From assembly GCF_031010175.1 (NCBI RefSeq), contig NZ_JAUAMB010000005.1, forward strand, positions 1 through 64,000: a stretch of DNA of 64,000 nucleotides. Direction: 5' to 3'. The DNA comes from Halomonas sp. SpR1. Lineage in GTDB: Bacteria; Pseudomonadota; Gammaproteobacteria; Pseudomonadales; Halomonadaceae. The stretch's first letter is position 1; every line of letters begins with the position of its first letter. Both the position numbers and the translations under genes were made by a program. The notes beneath the pieces are model-generated. The model was not told the DNA's origin, searched no databases, and saw only the letters and a program-made list of their open reading frames with translations. Of this stretch, positions 1 to 10,250 are shown one piece after another.

Positions 1-76
1 GACTCCTATAACCCAGCTGTCCTTCTGTGTAACGCTGTACGACTAACAGTTTGAACTCTTCATTATGTTTCGCCAT
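1..76 (-). CDS. IS3-family transposase OrfA, N-terminal fragment cut by the window edge
   Basis: The 25 visible codons from the ATG at 76 read MAKHNEEFKLLVVQRYTEG and continue off the window. The pattern of a short basic start, then EFK, then VVQ.Y..G is the beginning of the helix-turn-helix OrfA of IS3/IS150-like elements. In this family OrfA binds the terminal inverted repeats, and a programmed frameshift with OrfB makes the active transposase. Only the first part of the HTH is in view. Whether the copy is intact is unknown. Confidence 0.7.
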   Translation of the reverse strand, partial: MAKHNEEFKLLVVQRYTEGQLGYRS

Positions 77-127
77 GAAAAACACCCCAATCGTTGGAGG
101 AGTGTCCAACTTTTGGGGTGCAGTTCA
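1..127 (-). mobile_element. IS3-family insertion sequence, left end only
   Basis: Read on the minus strand, the segment begins at 127 with TGAACTGCACCCCAAAAG, a TG-starting terminus typical of the IS3 family (IS150-like group). The start of an OrfA reading frame follows at 76. The rest of the element lies beyond position 1, so its completeness and the target-site duplication cannot be judged. The boundary at 127 is inferred from the TG...CA rule of IS3 ends. Confidence 0.75.
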
Positions 128-223
128 GTTAGGCACCGGGCTTTTTGGCCGAAGTCATATAAGTTGCTATATTAGCAAAACAAAATTAGCAAAAATGACC
201 TCGGTATCTTTCAGCAGTATGAC

Positions 224-613
224 TTACGACTGGTTAGCCATTTCCTGCACGCGCTGCATCATTTCTGGGTCTTGTTGAATGGATTGACCAATAGCGTTGA
301 AGGTATCAACATCTAGGCCGCTGTCTTCAACCACTTCGATCATGCGGTCGTTAGCTTCGGTGCGCACTTCCTGTTGCGCTGATTCATCTTCCGCTTCCTG
401 CAGACGCTGGGTATATTCCTGAGAAATAACCGCAATTTCTTGAGAAGCATCGGCAAACTGCTGGAGCTGGTCGTCAGAGAAATCCTGGGCAGGTGCTTGC
501 TGGGTTGCCATTGGATCTTGTGCAGCGCCTTGCTCTTCCTGGGCGTGGGCAGTAGCCGTCATCAGGCCGGTCGCGAGCAGGGCAGCGGAGAACAGAGCAG
601 TCATACGTTGCAT
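224..613 (-). CDS. DUF4168 domain-containing secreted protein
   Basis: 129-residue protein started at the ATG at 613, which has a GAGG ribosome site about 9 nt upstream; an in-frame extension to 748 has no such site. Residues 1-24 are a Sec signal peptide (hydrophobic FSAALLATGLMTATAHA, then AQEEQ). The mature part is acidic and Gln-rich, with the FSDDQLQQFADA..EI..I..EY pattern of DUF4168, a family of small exported proteins of unknown function. It is probably periplasmic. It is divergent from the EamA transporter gene and lies about 100 bp from the IS3 end. No catalytic residues are apparent. Confidence 0.8.
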   Translation of the reverse strand: MQRMTALFSAALLATGLMTATAHAQEEQGAAQDPMATQQAPAQDFSDDQLQQFADASQEIAVISQEYTQRLQEAEDESAQQEVRTEANDRMIEVVEDSGLDVDTFNAIGQSIQQDPEMMQRVQEMANQS

Positions 614-757
614 AAAAGAAACCTCAGTATTGCGTTGTGGATGTGCCCATTGTGACGCGCCATATTCAACCAGGTTCAATTTTTTATGTAAAAGGCAGTA
701 ACAAAAAGAACAAAATGTATCAAACAAGTGAATTACGCACGCCACCACGGAAAAAAC

Positions 758-1672
758 ATGTCTAGCACATTCAATAAGTTACGCCCCAAAGACCTCCCTT
801 CGGCGGGGCTTGCCGCCATGCCAGCAATTTTTGTTCTGCTCTGGAGTACCGGCTTTATCGGTGCCAAATTCGGGCTGCCGTACGCAGAACCCTTCACATT
901 TCTGTTTATTCGCTTTGTACTCACGCTACTGCTGCTGATTCCACTGGTCTTAGTGATGCGAATCCCCTGGCCTTCATCACCCAGGTTATGGACACATATC
1001 GCTATATCGGGCTTTCTAGTCCATGGCGCCTACTTAGGAGGTGTCTTCTATGGCATTTACCTGGGTATGCCCGCCGGTTTAGCGGCACTACTGGTCGGGC
1101 TTCAACCACTGCTGACCGCGGCCTTTGCCGGGCCGTTATTAGGTGAGCGGCTCTCTTGGCGTCAGTGGTTAGGGCTAGGACTGGGCCTGATAGGTATCAG
1201 TTTAGTGCTGGGTAGTAAGCTTGAGGTGGGCGAGTCGCTGTTTGACGGTTTCGGGATTAGCGCTCTGCTGTGTGTCACCGCCGCTTTGATGGGGATTTCG
1301 CTGGGCACTCTCTATCAGAAAAGGTACTGCACCAGTATGCCGCTACTTTCGGGGGCTGTGATCCAGTACTTGGCTGCGGGCGCTCTGCTCGGGATAGGCG
1401 CATTATTATTTGAGAGCCGCCAAGTGGAGTGGAGCAGCACCTTTGTGCTTACATTGGGATGGCTGGTGTTGATTCTCTCAATTGCCGCTATCCTGTTACT
1501 CATGGCCTTGATTAAAAAGGGAGAGGCCTCGCGTGTGGCGAGTCTTTTTTATCTTGTGCCTCCGGTCACGGCGCTGCAGGCGTGGTGGCTATTTGACGAA
1601 CGTCTTCCCTTGCTGGGGCTTGTGGGGATGTTGGTCGCCATCACTGGGGTGGTGATGGCGATTAGACGATAA
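758..1672 (+). CDS. EamA (DMT superfamily) transporter
   Basis: 304 residues from the ATG at 758, which has a GGA-type site about 10 nt upstream; a GTG at 728 would add ten residues. About ten hydrophobic segments are arranged as two five-helix EamA repeats (roughly residues 20-145 and 165-300). The first repeat has GLQPLLTA..GPLLGERLSWRQWLG, and the second has YLVPPVTALQAWWLFDERL, the usual signature near helices 3-4. Members export amino acids or other small metabolites across the inner membrane; the substrate cannot be told from sequence. It is a single-gene unit divergent from the DUF4168 gene. Confidence 0.85.
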   Translation: MSSTFNKLRPKDLPSAGLAAMPAIFVLLWSTGFIGAKFGLPYAEPFTFLFIRFVLTLLLLIPLVLVMRIPWPSSPRLWTHIAISGFLVHGAYLGGVFYGIYLGMPAGLAALLVGLQPLLTAAFAGPLLGERLSWRQWLGLGLGLIGISLVLGSKLEVGESLFDGFGISALLCVTAALMGISLGTLYQKRYCTSMPLLSGAVIQYLAAGALLGIGALLFESRQVEWSSTFVLTLGWLVLILSIAAILLLMALIKKGEASRVASLFYLVPPVTALQAWWLFDERLPLLGLVGMLVAITGVVMAIRR

Positions 1673-1737
1673 CGCGTTTTTATAATTAACGTGGTTATTA
1701 TAATTACCGATAGTTGTAGACCAGAGCTTGGATAAAT

Positions 1738-2505
1738 ATGTCAGCACACCACCACTGTGCCAGGGTGAACGGACACTGTAACCGGTGCGATTCGCCGGTA
1801 CCGTTTGCCTTTACCATGGCATTTCAACCGATCGTCAATGTCAGTCAGCGACAAATCATTTACTACGAGGCGTTGGTACGCGGCCCGAATGGTGAGTCCG
1901 CTTTTTCCATACTTGGCCAGGTGACCGACGAGTTGATGTACCGCTTTGACCAAGCATGCCGTATCAAAGCGATTGAGTTGGCCAGCGAACTGGGCATGCA
2001 GGAACGGCTCTCTATTAACTTTCTGCCTAATGCAGTTTATGAGCCTCAGGCGTGCATTCAAGCAACTCTCGAAGCAGCGCACCGCGTTGGCTGGCCCACC
2101 GAGCGGCTCAATTTCGAAATTATCGAAACCGAGCGGGTCAAAGACCGCCACCATATGCGCACCATCATTGAGAGTTACCGCGAGATGGGCTTTACCACCT
2201 CGCTTGATGATTTTGGTAACGGTTACGCCAATCTCGACTTATTGACCGATCTGCGCCCCGACACCTTGAAAATCGATCGCGATATCGTGATGGCGTGCGA
2301 CAGCAGCAAGCGCCGTCAGGCCATACTCAGTAGTCTGGTGACGTTAGCAGAAACATTAGCAATACAGCTCATTGCGGAGGGCGTGGAAACCCGCGAGGAG
2401 TCACGCTGCCTGCTGGCACTGGGCATTCCTATGCAGCAAGGCTACTACTTCTCCCGCCCGAACTTGGAAGCACTGGCGGAAATTGACGACGCCAAATATG
2501 ACTAG
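1738..2505 (+). CDS. Stand-alone EAL-domain c-di-GMP phosphodiesterase with Cys/His-rich N-terminus
   Basis: 255 residues. Residues 28-250 form an EAL domain with all catalytic signatures: EALVRG, the Asn of LSINFLPN, EIIETE, the DD of LDDFGNG, LKIDRD, EGVET and QQGYYFSRP. It should therefore hydrolyse c-di-GMP to pGpG. Residues 4-17 are rich in His and Cys (HHHCARVNGHCNRCD), which suggests metal binding or redox sensing in place of a classical input domain (inference). There is no GGDEF, REC, PAS or membrane segment, so it is cytosolic. The ATG is preceded only by a weak GGAT site. Confidence 0.88.
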   Translation: MSAHHHCARVNGHCNRCDSPVPFAFTMAFQPIVNVSQRQIIYYEALVRGPNGESAFSILGQVTDELMYRFDQACRIKAIELASELGMQERLSINFLPNAVYEPQACIQATLEAAHRVGWPTERLNFEIIETERVKDRHHMRTIIESYREMGFTTSLDDFGNGYANLDLLTDLRPDTLKIDRDIVMACDSSKRRQAILSSLVTLAETLAIQLIAEGVETREESRCLLALGIPMQQGYYFSRPNLEALAEIDDAKYD

Positions 2506-2517
2506 AGGCACGCTAGG

Positions 2518-3234
2518 CTAGAGGTGCTCTAAATAGCCCGCTCCACCTAAATTGCGCATTTGCTGGCGGATCCACTGGCTTCGCCGCTCAACCTGAGCAT
2601 CGGGACGTGCGGCGCTGCGTGTCAACGGGCTGGGCAAAATAGCCGCAAGCAGGCTTGCCTGACGTTCAGTTAACGAACTGGAAGATACGCCAAAATAGTG
2701 CTGAGCAGCGGCTTCTAAACCAAATACGCCGCGATCCCACTCGGCGACATTGAGATAGACCTCCAGGATGCGCTGCTTACTCCAGAGTATCTCGATCAGT
2801 AGCGTAAACCACGCTTCCATCCCCTTCCGCGTCCAGCTGCGACCTGTCCATAGAAAAACGTTTTTCGCCGTTTGCTGGCTCAAAGTGCTGGCACCGCGTA
2901 ATCGCCCACCGTCTTGGCTGGCCTGCAACGCGCGACGCAATTCGACAAGGTCAAACCCCTGGTGGTGCGGAAAACGCTGATCCTCTGCCGCAATTACTGC
3001 CAGCTTGGCGTTAACGGGAAGCGAATCCCAGCCTCGCCACTCGCGTTGTATACGAATCGGCTCGCTGTTGATCCAACTCTCTATTTTGCGCTCGACCATC
3101 ACCATCGACCCCGGTGGCGGAACGACCCGAAACAGTAGTACCAGCGCGACTGACAGCAGCACAAACGCTAACACGCCGCGCCAAACAATCCGCCATAGCA
3201 GACGCATAAATCGGCGCAGCGAGCGATTGAGCAT
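2518..3234 (-). CDS. mtgA: Monofunctional biosynthetic peptidoglycan transglycosylase
   Basis: 238 residues, normal for MtgA. One N-terminal membrane anchor (about residues 15-38) is followed by a GT51 glycosyltransferase domain. The catalytic Glu lies in AAEDQRFPHHQGFD, and GASTLSQQTAKNVFLW is the second family motif. It polymerises lipid II glycan chains at the periplasmic face of the inner membrane and has no transpeptidase domain. The start has an AGGA site. It lies 10 bp downstream of fghA on the same strand, but no functional link is known. Confidence 0.95.
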   Translation of the reverse strand: MLNRSLRRFMRLLWRIVWRGVLAFVLLSVALVLLFRVVPPPGSMVMVERKIESWINSEPIRIQREWRGWDSLPVNAKLAVIAAEDQRFPHHQGFDLVELRRALQASQDGGRLRGASTLSQQTAKNVFLWTGRSWTRKGMEAWFTLLIEILWSKQRILEVYLNVAEWDRGVFGLEAAAQHYFGVSSSSLTERQASLLAAILPSPLTRSAARPDAQVERRSQWIRQQMRNLGGAGYLEHL

Positions 3235-3244
3235 TCCGTTATCC

Positions 3245-4099
3245 TTAACGCTTCATGAGGTGGTCTGCATGATAGCGCAGATGATCCTCAATGAACGAGG
3301 CTATGAAGAAGTAACTGTGATCGTATCCCGGCTGGCGGCGTAGCGTTAAGGGGTGATCGTGCTCTTCGCAAACGGCTTCTAAACGCTCTGGCTGAAGCTG
3401 CTCTTCCAGAAATTGATCCGCTTCGCCCTGGTCGATAAACAGCCGCTGGCGTGATGCGCCGTTAGCCACCAGTTCGCAGGCATCATACTGGCGCCAGCGG
3501 GACTGATCGTCACCCAAATAGGCGCTAAACGCCTGCTGCCCCCAAGGGCAGTTCATCGGATTGACCACGGGTGAGAAGGCCGACACGGAACGGAAACGTC
3601 CGGGGTGACGCAGCGCCAAAATCAATGCCCCGTGCCCCCCCATCGAGTGCCCACTAATAGATTCGCGGCCATTGACCGGGAAGTGCTGACGCACCACGGA
3701 AGGCAGCTCCTCAATCACATAATCGTACATGCGGTAGTGAGATTTCCACGGCGACTCGGTGGCATTAACGTAAAACCCGGCCCCGGAGCCCAAATCAAAG
3801 CTTTCGTGTTCGCCGGGCAAGTCGGTGCCCCGTGGACTGGTATCGGGGCAAACAATGGCCACGCCTAACTCAGCAGCGATACGGTGAGCGCCCGCTTTCT
3901 GCATAAAGTTCTCGTCGTTACAGGTCAAGCCCGACAACCACCAAAGCAGCGGTACACGCTCGTTTTCCGCCTGGGGCGGCAAGTAAACGGCGAAGATCAT
4001 GTTGCAGTCCAGCGCACGGGAGTAGTGCCGGTAGCGTTTATGCCAGCCACCAAAACTACGGTTGGCAGACACCAGTTCTAGCGTTTCACTCATGCTCAT
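3245..4099 (-). CDS. fghA: S-formylglutathione hydrolase
   Basis: 284 residues, the usual FghA/esterase D length. It is an alpha/beta hydrolase with the nucleophile elbow GHSMGG, the catalytic Asp in FIDQGEADQFLEEQL, and the His in PGYDHSYFFI. It hydrolyses S-formylglutathione to formate and glutathione, the second step of glutathione-dependent formaldehyde detoxification. The first-step enzyme is encoded 96 bp upstream on the same strand. AGGA lies 9 nt before the ATG; a second in-frame ATG two codons on is also possible. Confidence 0.96.
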   Translation of the reverse strand: MSMSETLELVSANRSFGGWHKRYRHYSRALDCNMIFAVYLPPQAENERVPLLWWLSGLTCNDENFMQKAGAHRIAAELGVAIVCPDTSPRGTDLPGEHESFDLGSGAGFYVNATESPWKSHYRMYDYVIEELPSVVRQHFPVNGRESISGHSMGGHGALILALRHPGRFRSVSAFSPVVNPMNCPWGQQAFSAYLGDDQSRWRQYDACELVANGASRQRLFIDQGEADQFLEEQLQPERLEAVCEEHDHPLTLRRQPGYDHSYFFIASFIEDHLRYHADHLMKR

Positions 4100-4195
4100 G
4101 GGCAGGTTCCTTTAAATGCAGCAAACGCGGCAGGTCTACCCTACCGCGTTTTAGCGTTTCAAACGTGCTTTCTATACTACTTAATAATGCGGGGA

Positions 4196-5329
<1,134 letters not shown>

Positions 5330-5346
5330 TCAGAAAAACTAAGACG

Positions 5347-6330
5347 TTACTTATCAGTTGTTACCGGGCCAAATTCAATCGGCAGCCAGCGATATCCTTG
5401 GTCATCTTTGGTGATATGACCAATACCGGGAAATGGCATATGGGCACCAGCAATCCAGTGCTTATCTTCAACCGCGCTTTCGAGCACGCTTTCCCGGGTA
5501 CGAACGGCCTGCTCGGGGTCAGAATCAAACTCAATGGCAACAGTAGGGTCAGCAAATTGAACGCCGTAGCTGTGCACCACGTCACCCCATACCAGCATGG
5601 CGTCATCATCGCTATTGAGCATAAAGCTAGAGTGCCCGGCGGTGTGGCCATGAGTATCTTGAACAACGATACCCATCAGCACTTCATCACCTGCCGTGAA
5701 AGGATTGAAACGACCAGCTTCTTGATAAGGCGCTACCGCCTCTTGGGCCATAGTAAAGAAGGCCTGGGCAGAATCAGGGGCCGCTGCAGCACGCTCCTCA
5801 TCCAGCCAAAAGTCAGCATCTGCCTGGCTGGCACGCAGCTCAGCATTGGGGTAGACCGCTTCGCCATTCTCATCGGCCAAACCGCAAACGTGGTCAGGAT
5901 GCAGGTGAGTCATCAACACCGTATCGACATCATCTGGCGAGTAGCCAGAAGCACGCAGGTTGCTCTCTACCTGGCCCAAGGAGGGGCCAAAGCAGGCGGC
6001 AGAACCGGCATCAACTAGCACTAGGTTCTCACCAGTGTGGATAAGAAAAGCGTTTACCGCGGTTTGCATACCGCTCTCTGCATCAATGAATAACGCATCC
6101 AGGTGGCGGAGAATCTCTTCTTGTTCCATGCCTTTTAGCAAGGAGGTATCAATAGCCGTATGACCGTCGTATAGAGCGGTCACCTCATACTCCCCGACCA
6201 TCATACGAAACCAGCCCGGCGCTTGCTCCTGCTGCTGGGTGGGTAGCTCTGCTTGGGCAGTAACTGCCCAGCCAGCACTCACGGCCACTGCCAACGCACC
6301 ACGCGACCATTGAGATAAGGATATAGACAT
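5347..6330 (-). CDS. Exported metallo-beta-lactamase-fold hydrolase
   Basis: 327 residues from the ATG at 6330, which puts a signal peptide (MSISLSQWSRGALAVAVSAG..AQA) at the true N-terminus. The ORF is open to 6408, but the extra residues do not look like a leader. The MBL zinc motif HLHPDHVCG, then GHTAGHSSF and the Asp of WGDVVHS, are intact, so two metals should be bound. Family members include periplasmic lactonases and other hydrolases; the substrate here is not evident. It is divergent from a LysR regulator across a 130-bp gap, so that regulator is the likely controller (inference). Confidence 0.87.
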   Translation of the reverse strand: MSISLSQWSRGALAVAVSAGWAVTAQAELPTQQQEQAPGWFRMMVGEYEVTALYDGHTAIDTSLLKGMEQEEILRHLDALFIDAESGMQTAVNAFLIHTGENLVLVDAGSAACFGPSLGQVESNLRASGYSPDDVDTVLMTHLHPDHVCGLADENGEAVYPNAELRASQADADFWLDEERAAAAPDSAQAFFTMAQEAVAPYQEAGRFNPFTAGDEVLMGIVVQDTHGHTAGHSSFMLNSDDDAMLVWGDVVHSYGVQFADPTVAIEFDSDPEQAVRTRESVLESAVEDKHWIAGAHMPFPGIGHITKDDQGYRWLPIEFGPVTTDK

Positions 6331-6417
6331 AAGCAAAAGGCTCCATTTATAAGCTACCGATGGTAGCAGTGTAGGCCAGCTAGGCGCTCTTGATAAACCG
6401 GGATACACTCACAAGAT

Positions 6418-6436
6418 TATTGCCACACAGCAACAA
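6418..6436. promoter_or_regulatory. Candidate LysR-type operator
   Basis: In the gap between the MBL gene and the LysR gene, TTGC-N6-GCAA (6420-6433) is a perfect dyad containing a T-N11-A spacing, the usual LysR recognition pattern. It sits about 30 bp upstream of the regulator start. This is a candidate based on position and symmetry only. Confidence 0.4.
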
Positions 6437-6460
6437 TCGCAATTGACCCAGGGAGTTAGC

Positions 6461-7357
6461 ATGCAGCACTGGAGCCGTATCGAAGCCTTTGTTGAGGTGG
6501 TGCGTTTAGGCACGTTCTCTGCTGCGGCCCGTCACCTGAAGGTGTCGACCTCGCATATCAGCCGTTTGGTTAGTCAGCTCGAAAACCAGTTAGGTGTACA
6601 ACTGCTCTACCGCACCACCCGCCAGATCCGCTTAACCGATGCGGGCGCCACCTACGTGGAGCACTGCCGTCATCTATTTGACGGGCTGCGGGATGCCGAG
6701 CAGGCGCTTAGCGAACTCCAGGCCAAACCCAGCGGGCTACTTAAACTCACCTCGGCCACGACCTTTGGCGAGCGCTTTATCGCCCCGCTGGTGAATGACT
6801 TTCAGTGTTTGCATCCGCAACTGGATGTTCATATGCACTTCACTAACCGCCCCGTGGAGCTTATTGAAGAGGGCTATGATATTGCCATTCGGATGGGGGT
6901 ATTAAAGGACTCCAGCCTGATCGCCAGACGTCTCTGCGACCGCCGCGAGTATATCGTCGGCTCGCAAAGCTACTTTCGCCAAGCACCGCGCCCTCACACC
7001 TTGTCAGAGCTTAGCCAACACCGTTGCCTGATTGGCTCACGGCCCAACTGGCTCTTTGAAGTCAACGGGCAACGCCGTGAAGTGCGTGTCGAGGGGTGCT
7101 GGTCGGGCAACTCCGGCCCAGCGCTGTTAGACGCGGCACGCAAAGGCCTCGGCCTTGCACAACTGCCGGACTACTACGTTGCTCCCTACTTGGCCAGCGG
7201 TGAGCTGGTGGCCGTGCTTGAGCCTTTTCAGCACCACGATACCGCCGTTTGGGCGGTCTACCCTCGCCACCGCCACCTGTCGCCCAAAATCCGTCAGTTG
7301 GTCGACTACCTCGTCGCTAATATAGATACCCTGCTACCCGGGAATCCGCTGGTCTAG
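6461..7357 (+). CDS. LysR-family transcriptional regulator
   Basis: 298 residues from the ATG at 6461, which has GGGAG 8 nt upstream; a TTG at 6443 in the same frame is less likely. The winged HTH occupies residues 3-60 (FVEVVRLGTFSAAARHLKVS, then SHISRLVSQLE). A substrate-binding effector domain covers about 90-290. The YRTTR.IRLTDAG..Y sequence after the HTH is typical of the CrgA/DsdC-like group. It probably controls the divergent MBL hydrolase gene and itself. Confidence 0.9.
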   Translation: MQHWSRIEAFVEVVRLGTFSAAARHLKVSTSHISRLVSQLENQLGVQLLYRTTRQIRLTDAGATYVEHCRHLFDGLRDAEQALSELQAKPSGLLKLTSATTFGERFIAPLVNDFQCLHPQLDVHMHFTNRPVELIEEGYDIAIRMGVLKDSSLIARRLCDRREYIVGSQSYFRQAPRPHTLSELSQHRCLIGSRPNWLFEVNGQRREVRVEGCWSGNSGPALLDAARKGLGLAQLPDYYVAPYLASGELVAVLEPFQHHDTAVWAVYPRHRHLSPKIRQLVDYLVANIDTLLPGNPLV

Positions 7358-7368
7358 CTCTTGATTAA

Positions 7369-8736
7369 CTAGCACTCGATAGCATTGACGGCGAGCCCGC
7401 CTTTAGAGGTCTCTTTGTATTTATCCTGCATATCACGGCCGGTATCGCGCATGGTGCGGATCACTTTATCCAGCGATATAAAGTGTTCGCCATCGCCGTG
7501 CAGGGCCATGCGAGCGGCGTTGATCGCTTTGACGGAGGCTATCGCATTACGCTCGATACAGGGCACCTGAACAAGCCCACCGACCGGGTCGCAGGTCAAC
7601 CCCAGGTTATGCTCCAAGCCAATCTCGGCGGCGTTCTCCACTTGCCCCGGCGTGCCGCCCAGCACTTCGGCAAGTCCGGCGGCCGCCATGGCACAAGCAG
7701 ACCCCACTTCACCCTGGCAGCCGACTTCTGCTCCAGAAATGGAGGCGTTCTTTTTGCATAGAATGCCCACCGCTCCGGCGGTAAGCAGAAAATCCACGAC
7801 ATCGGCCTCGCTGGCGTCGGGTTCAAACTTTAGGTAGTACGCCAACACAGCAGGCACGATGCCTGCCGCGCCGTTGGTCGGCGCGGTGACCATGCGCCGC
7901 CCGGCGGCGTTCTCTTCATTCACCGCCAGCGCAAACACATTGACCCAATCCATTACGGTAAAGCTCGACACGATCAACCGCTGGTTTTCCGGCGGGTGAA
8001 GCAACTGCTGATGGAGTAGCTGTGCACGCCGACGTACATTCAATCCGCCGGGCAAGTGACCCGTCGCACGCAGGCCATTCTCGATGCTGTCGCTCATGGC
8101 GTGCCAAATGGTCAGCAGCTCTTCACGAATAGCTGTTTCACTGCGCCAGGCTTTCTCGTTTTCAAACATCAGTTGGCTAATACGCAGTTGATGCTGCCGA
8201 CACAGCGCAAGCAGCTCTGCCGCCGTATCGAAGGGGTACGGCAGCTCGGTGGCATCTTCGCCAACCTCGCCTTGATCCGCTTTGGCTTGATCGACATAAA
8301 AACCGCCCCCAAGGGAATAGAAGGTATTGGTCGCCACCAGAGCGTTATCACAATAGGCGCTCAACACCATGGCGTTGGGGTGAAACGGCAGGCAGGTATC
8401 GTCCCACTCCACATCCACAGAGGGGGCAAAAGTAATCTGTTGCCCATTGGCCAACAACAGCGGTTCACCTTCAGCAAGTTGTTTTAAGCGCGACGCAATC
8501 GTATCCGGATCGATACTTTCTGGCGCTTCGCCCATTAGCCCCATGATCACTGCCTGATCAGTACCGTGCCCCACCCCAGTGGCGGCAAGTGACCCATGCA
8601 GCCTTACCACCAGCCGGGTAACGCGGGTATCGCCAAGCGCTAAGGCAAAGTCTCGCGCAGCGCGCATTGGCCCAACAGTGTGGGAGCTTGATGGCCCGAT
8701 GCCGATTCGGAAAAGATCAAACACACTAATAGCCAT
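7369..8736 (-). CDS. L-serine ammonia-lyase, single-chain iron-sulfur type
   Basis: 455 residues, matching the E. coli SdaA/SdaB length. The N-terminal beta domain begins [21 protein letters not shown]. The C-terminal catalytic alpha domain has the [4Fe-4S] cysteines in [21 protein letters not shown] and a further Cys in [19 protein letters not shown]. It deaminates L-serine to pyruvate and ammonia in the cytosol. It stands alone and is convergent with the LysR gene. Whether it corresponds to sdaA or sdaB cannot be decided from sequence alone. Confidence 0.95.
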   Translation of the reverse strand: MAISVFDLFRIGIGPSSSHTVGPMRAARDFALALGDTRVTRLVVRLHGSLAATGVGHGTDQAVIMGLMGEAPESIDPDTIASRLKQLAEGEPLLLANGQQITFAPSVDVEWDDTCLPFHPNAMVLSAYCDNALVATNTFYSLGGGFYVDQAKADQGEVGEDATELPYPFDTAAELLALCRQHQLRISQLMFENEKAWRSETAIREELLTIWHAMSDSIENGLRATGHLPGGLNVRRRAQLLHQQLLHPPENQRLIVSSFTVMDWVNVFALAVNEENAAGRRMVTAPTNGAAGIVPAVLAYYLKFEPDASEADVVDFLLTAGAVGILCKKNASISGAEVGCQGEVGSACAMAAAGLAEVLGGTPGQVENAAEIGLEHNLGLTCDPVGGLVQVPCIERNAIASVKAINAARMALHGDGEHFISLDKVIRTMRDTGRDMQDKYKETSKGGLAVNAIEC

Positions 8737-8876
8737 GTCTATTTCGCCTCACAACGCTGTTATTACCTACGGTATCGTAATTGTGATGGTTTCACAGTTC
8801 GCTGGTCGAGCAAAATGTGAGCAAGCTATAACGTCTTAAAGGATTATTGTGTAGCCCTCTCAGGCAGAACGTCCAT

Positions 8877-10250
8877 CTAAACGGAGGGATTCACAACTAG
8901 CTGAAAAAGTAAGCCAGGCTCCATCCTTTGGGCAAAAATTGTCCAATCATGAACATGTGCTATTTCCTGACATATAGACAAACCTAAACCTGCTCCAATA
9001 TCCCGTCGGTGATCTCCTCGCCAAAAACGAGTAAATAAGAGTGGCAACTGGCTTTCGTCAATGCCACTCCCCCAATCTCTCACCTGAATTTTATTAGAAT
9101 AAATCATTATAAGAATAGATGTACCAGCAGGTGCATGTTGTACAGAGTTTTCTAATAAATTTTTCAACAGAGTAAATAGTGCGCCTCTGTCGGCTCGCCA
9201 CTGGCTTCCACTACTATAATCTTTTACGACAAAGCTAACTTTTGCAGCTTCAGCCATACGCTGCAAATAACATACTGCCTCATTAACAACATATTTTATA
9301 TCGACAACGATAAAGTTATAGTTATTAAACTCACTTGTCTCAGCCAACAAAAGCAGTTGCTGAACCTGGCGAGACATGTAATTAGCGTCATTAAGCAACC
9401 AGTTACGCTCTTCTGTTTCTTCCATTAGCTCCAGCTGTGTGCGAATTAGCGTCAGCGGTGTCTTCAATTCATGAGCTGCTGTGGAAAGAAATTCTTGTTG
9501 TGTGCGGTAGCCATGCTCAAGCCTTTCAAGCGTATGGTTAAAACTGATGACTAAAGGAGCAATTTCTGTCGGCAAATTGTCATTTTCAAGCCGAGCCTGT
9601 AAAAATTTTGGAGAAATTAATGCAGCCGATTCAGATAGTTTACGTAACGGTTTAAGTGTATGCCGGACAATGAAATGAGCACAGAAAAAAAAGACCAAAA
9701 GAAGAACCAATGAAAATATTATCACCCCGCTCCTTACAAAGCGAAAACCAAATGTATCATGAGAAAAAAACATAAACCGTCGACTTACAGCAAGTTGAAC
9801 AAACCAGCTTTGCCCGTCATTTTCTGCCTTTGCGGTGGCAGCATCCATTAAGACACCATCATGTTCAAACTTAAAATACCCAGTAGTTATTGGATGAGCA
9901 ATATCAACGGAAGACCAAAATGAAGCGCCTGCTGCAGAATACAATACCACTTTCCCAGATTGATCAATGACTCTGTAAGCGGCTTCCTGCACTAAACTTT
10001 CAAACAGCCAGGGATATTCCAGCTCAAGTCCCATTTTTTCTGGGATACCCTCTTTATTGTATAGGATCTCTTGAGCAAAGTTCTTAGCAAAATCATTTAC
10101 ATCAGTTTCTGAAAAGATACTGTTCTTGAAAAAATATACGGCATCCAGCACGAAAACAATGAGACTAATACTCAGCACCATGCTAATAAAAAAAGCCAAT
10201 AACGTTTTAACGCTGATGCTATTTAGTTGCTTTTCTATCCTGAAGCGCAT
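8877..10250 (-). CDS. Sensor histidine kinase of the mipA/eptA locus (PmrB/QseC type)
   Basis: 457 residues. TM1 is at about 14-38, a periplasmic sensor segment at about 40-170, and TM2 at about 173-195. HisKA has the phospho-acceptor His260 in STAAHELKTPLT, and HATPase has an N box (LLKNLLENSVQHA), DWGSGI and GAGLGLS. It overlaps the response-regulator gene by 32 bp. The periplasmic region is not obviously homologous to named sensors, so the signal is unknown. Base composition is AT-rich compared with flanking genes, which suggests acquisition. Confidence 0.92.
   Translation of the reverse strand: MRFRIEKQLNSISVKTLLAFFISMVLSISLIVFVLDAVYFFKNSIFSETDVNDFAKNFAQEILYNKEGIPEKMGLELEYPWLFESLVQEAAYRVIDQSGKVVLYSAAGASFWSSVDIAHPITTGYFKFEHDGVLMDAATAKAENDGQSWFVQLAVSRRFMFFSHDTFGFRFVRSGVIIFSLVLLLVFFFCAHFIVRHTLKPLRKLSESAALISPKFLQARLENDNLPTEIAPLVISFNHTLERLEHGYRTQQEFLSTAAHELKTPLTLIRTQLELMEETEERNWLLNDANYMSRQVQQLLLLAETSEFNNYNFIVVDIKYVVNEAVCYLQRMAEAAKVSFVVKDYSSGSQWRADRGALFTLLKNLLENSVQHAPAGTSILIMIYSNKIQVRDWGSGIDESQLPLLFTRFWRGDHRRDIGAGLGLSICQEIAHVHDWTIFAQRMEPGLLFQLVVNPSV

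Noticed and set aside
51-278. 75-codon open frame on the plus strand
   Set aside because: It runs across the IS3 end on the antisense strand and into the DUF4168 gene; no ribosome site and no family resemblance.
3005-3343. 112-codon plus-strand frame over mtgA/fghA
   Set aside because: Antisense to two well-identified genes with no signals of its own.
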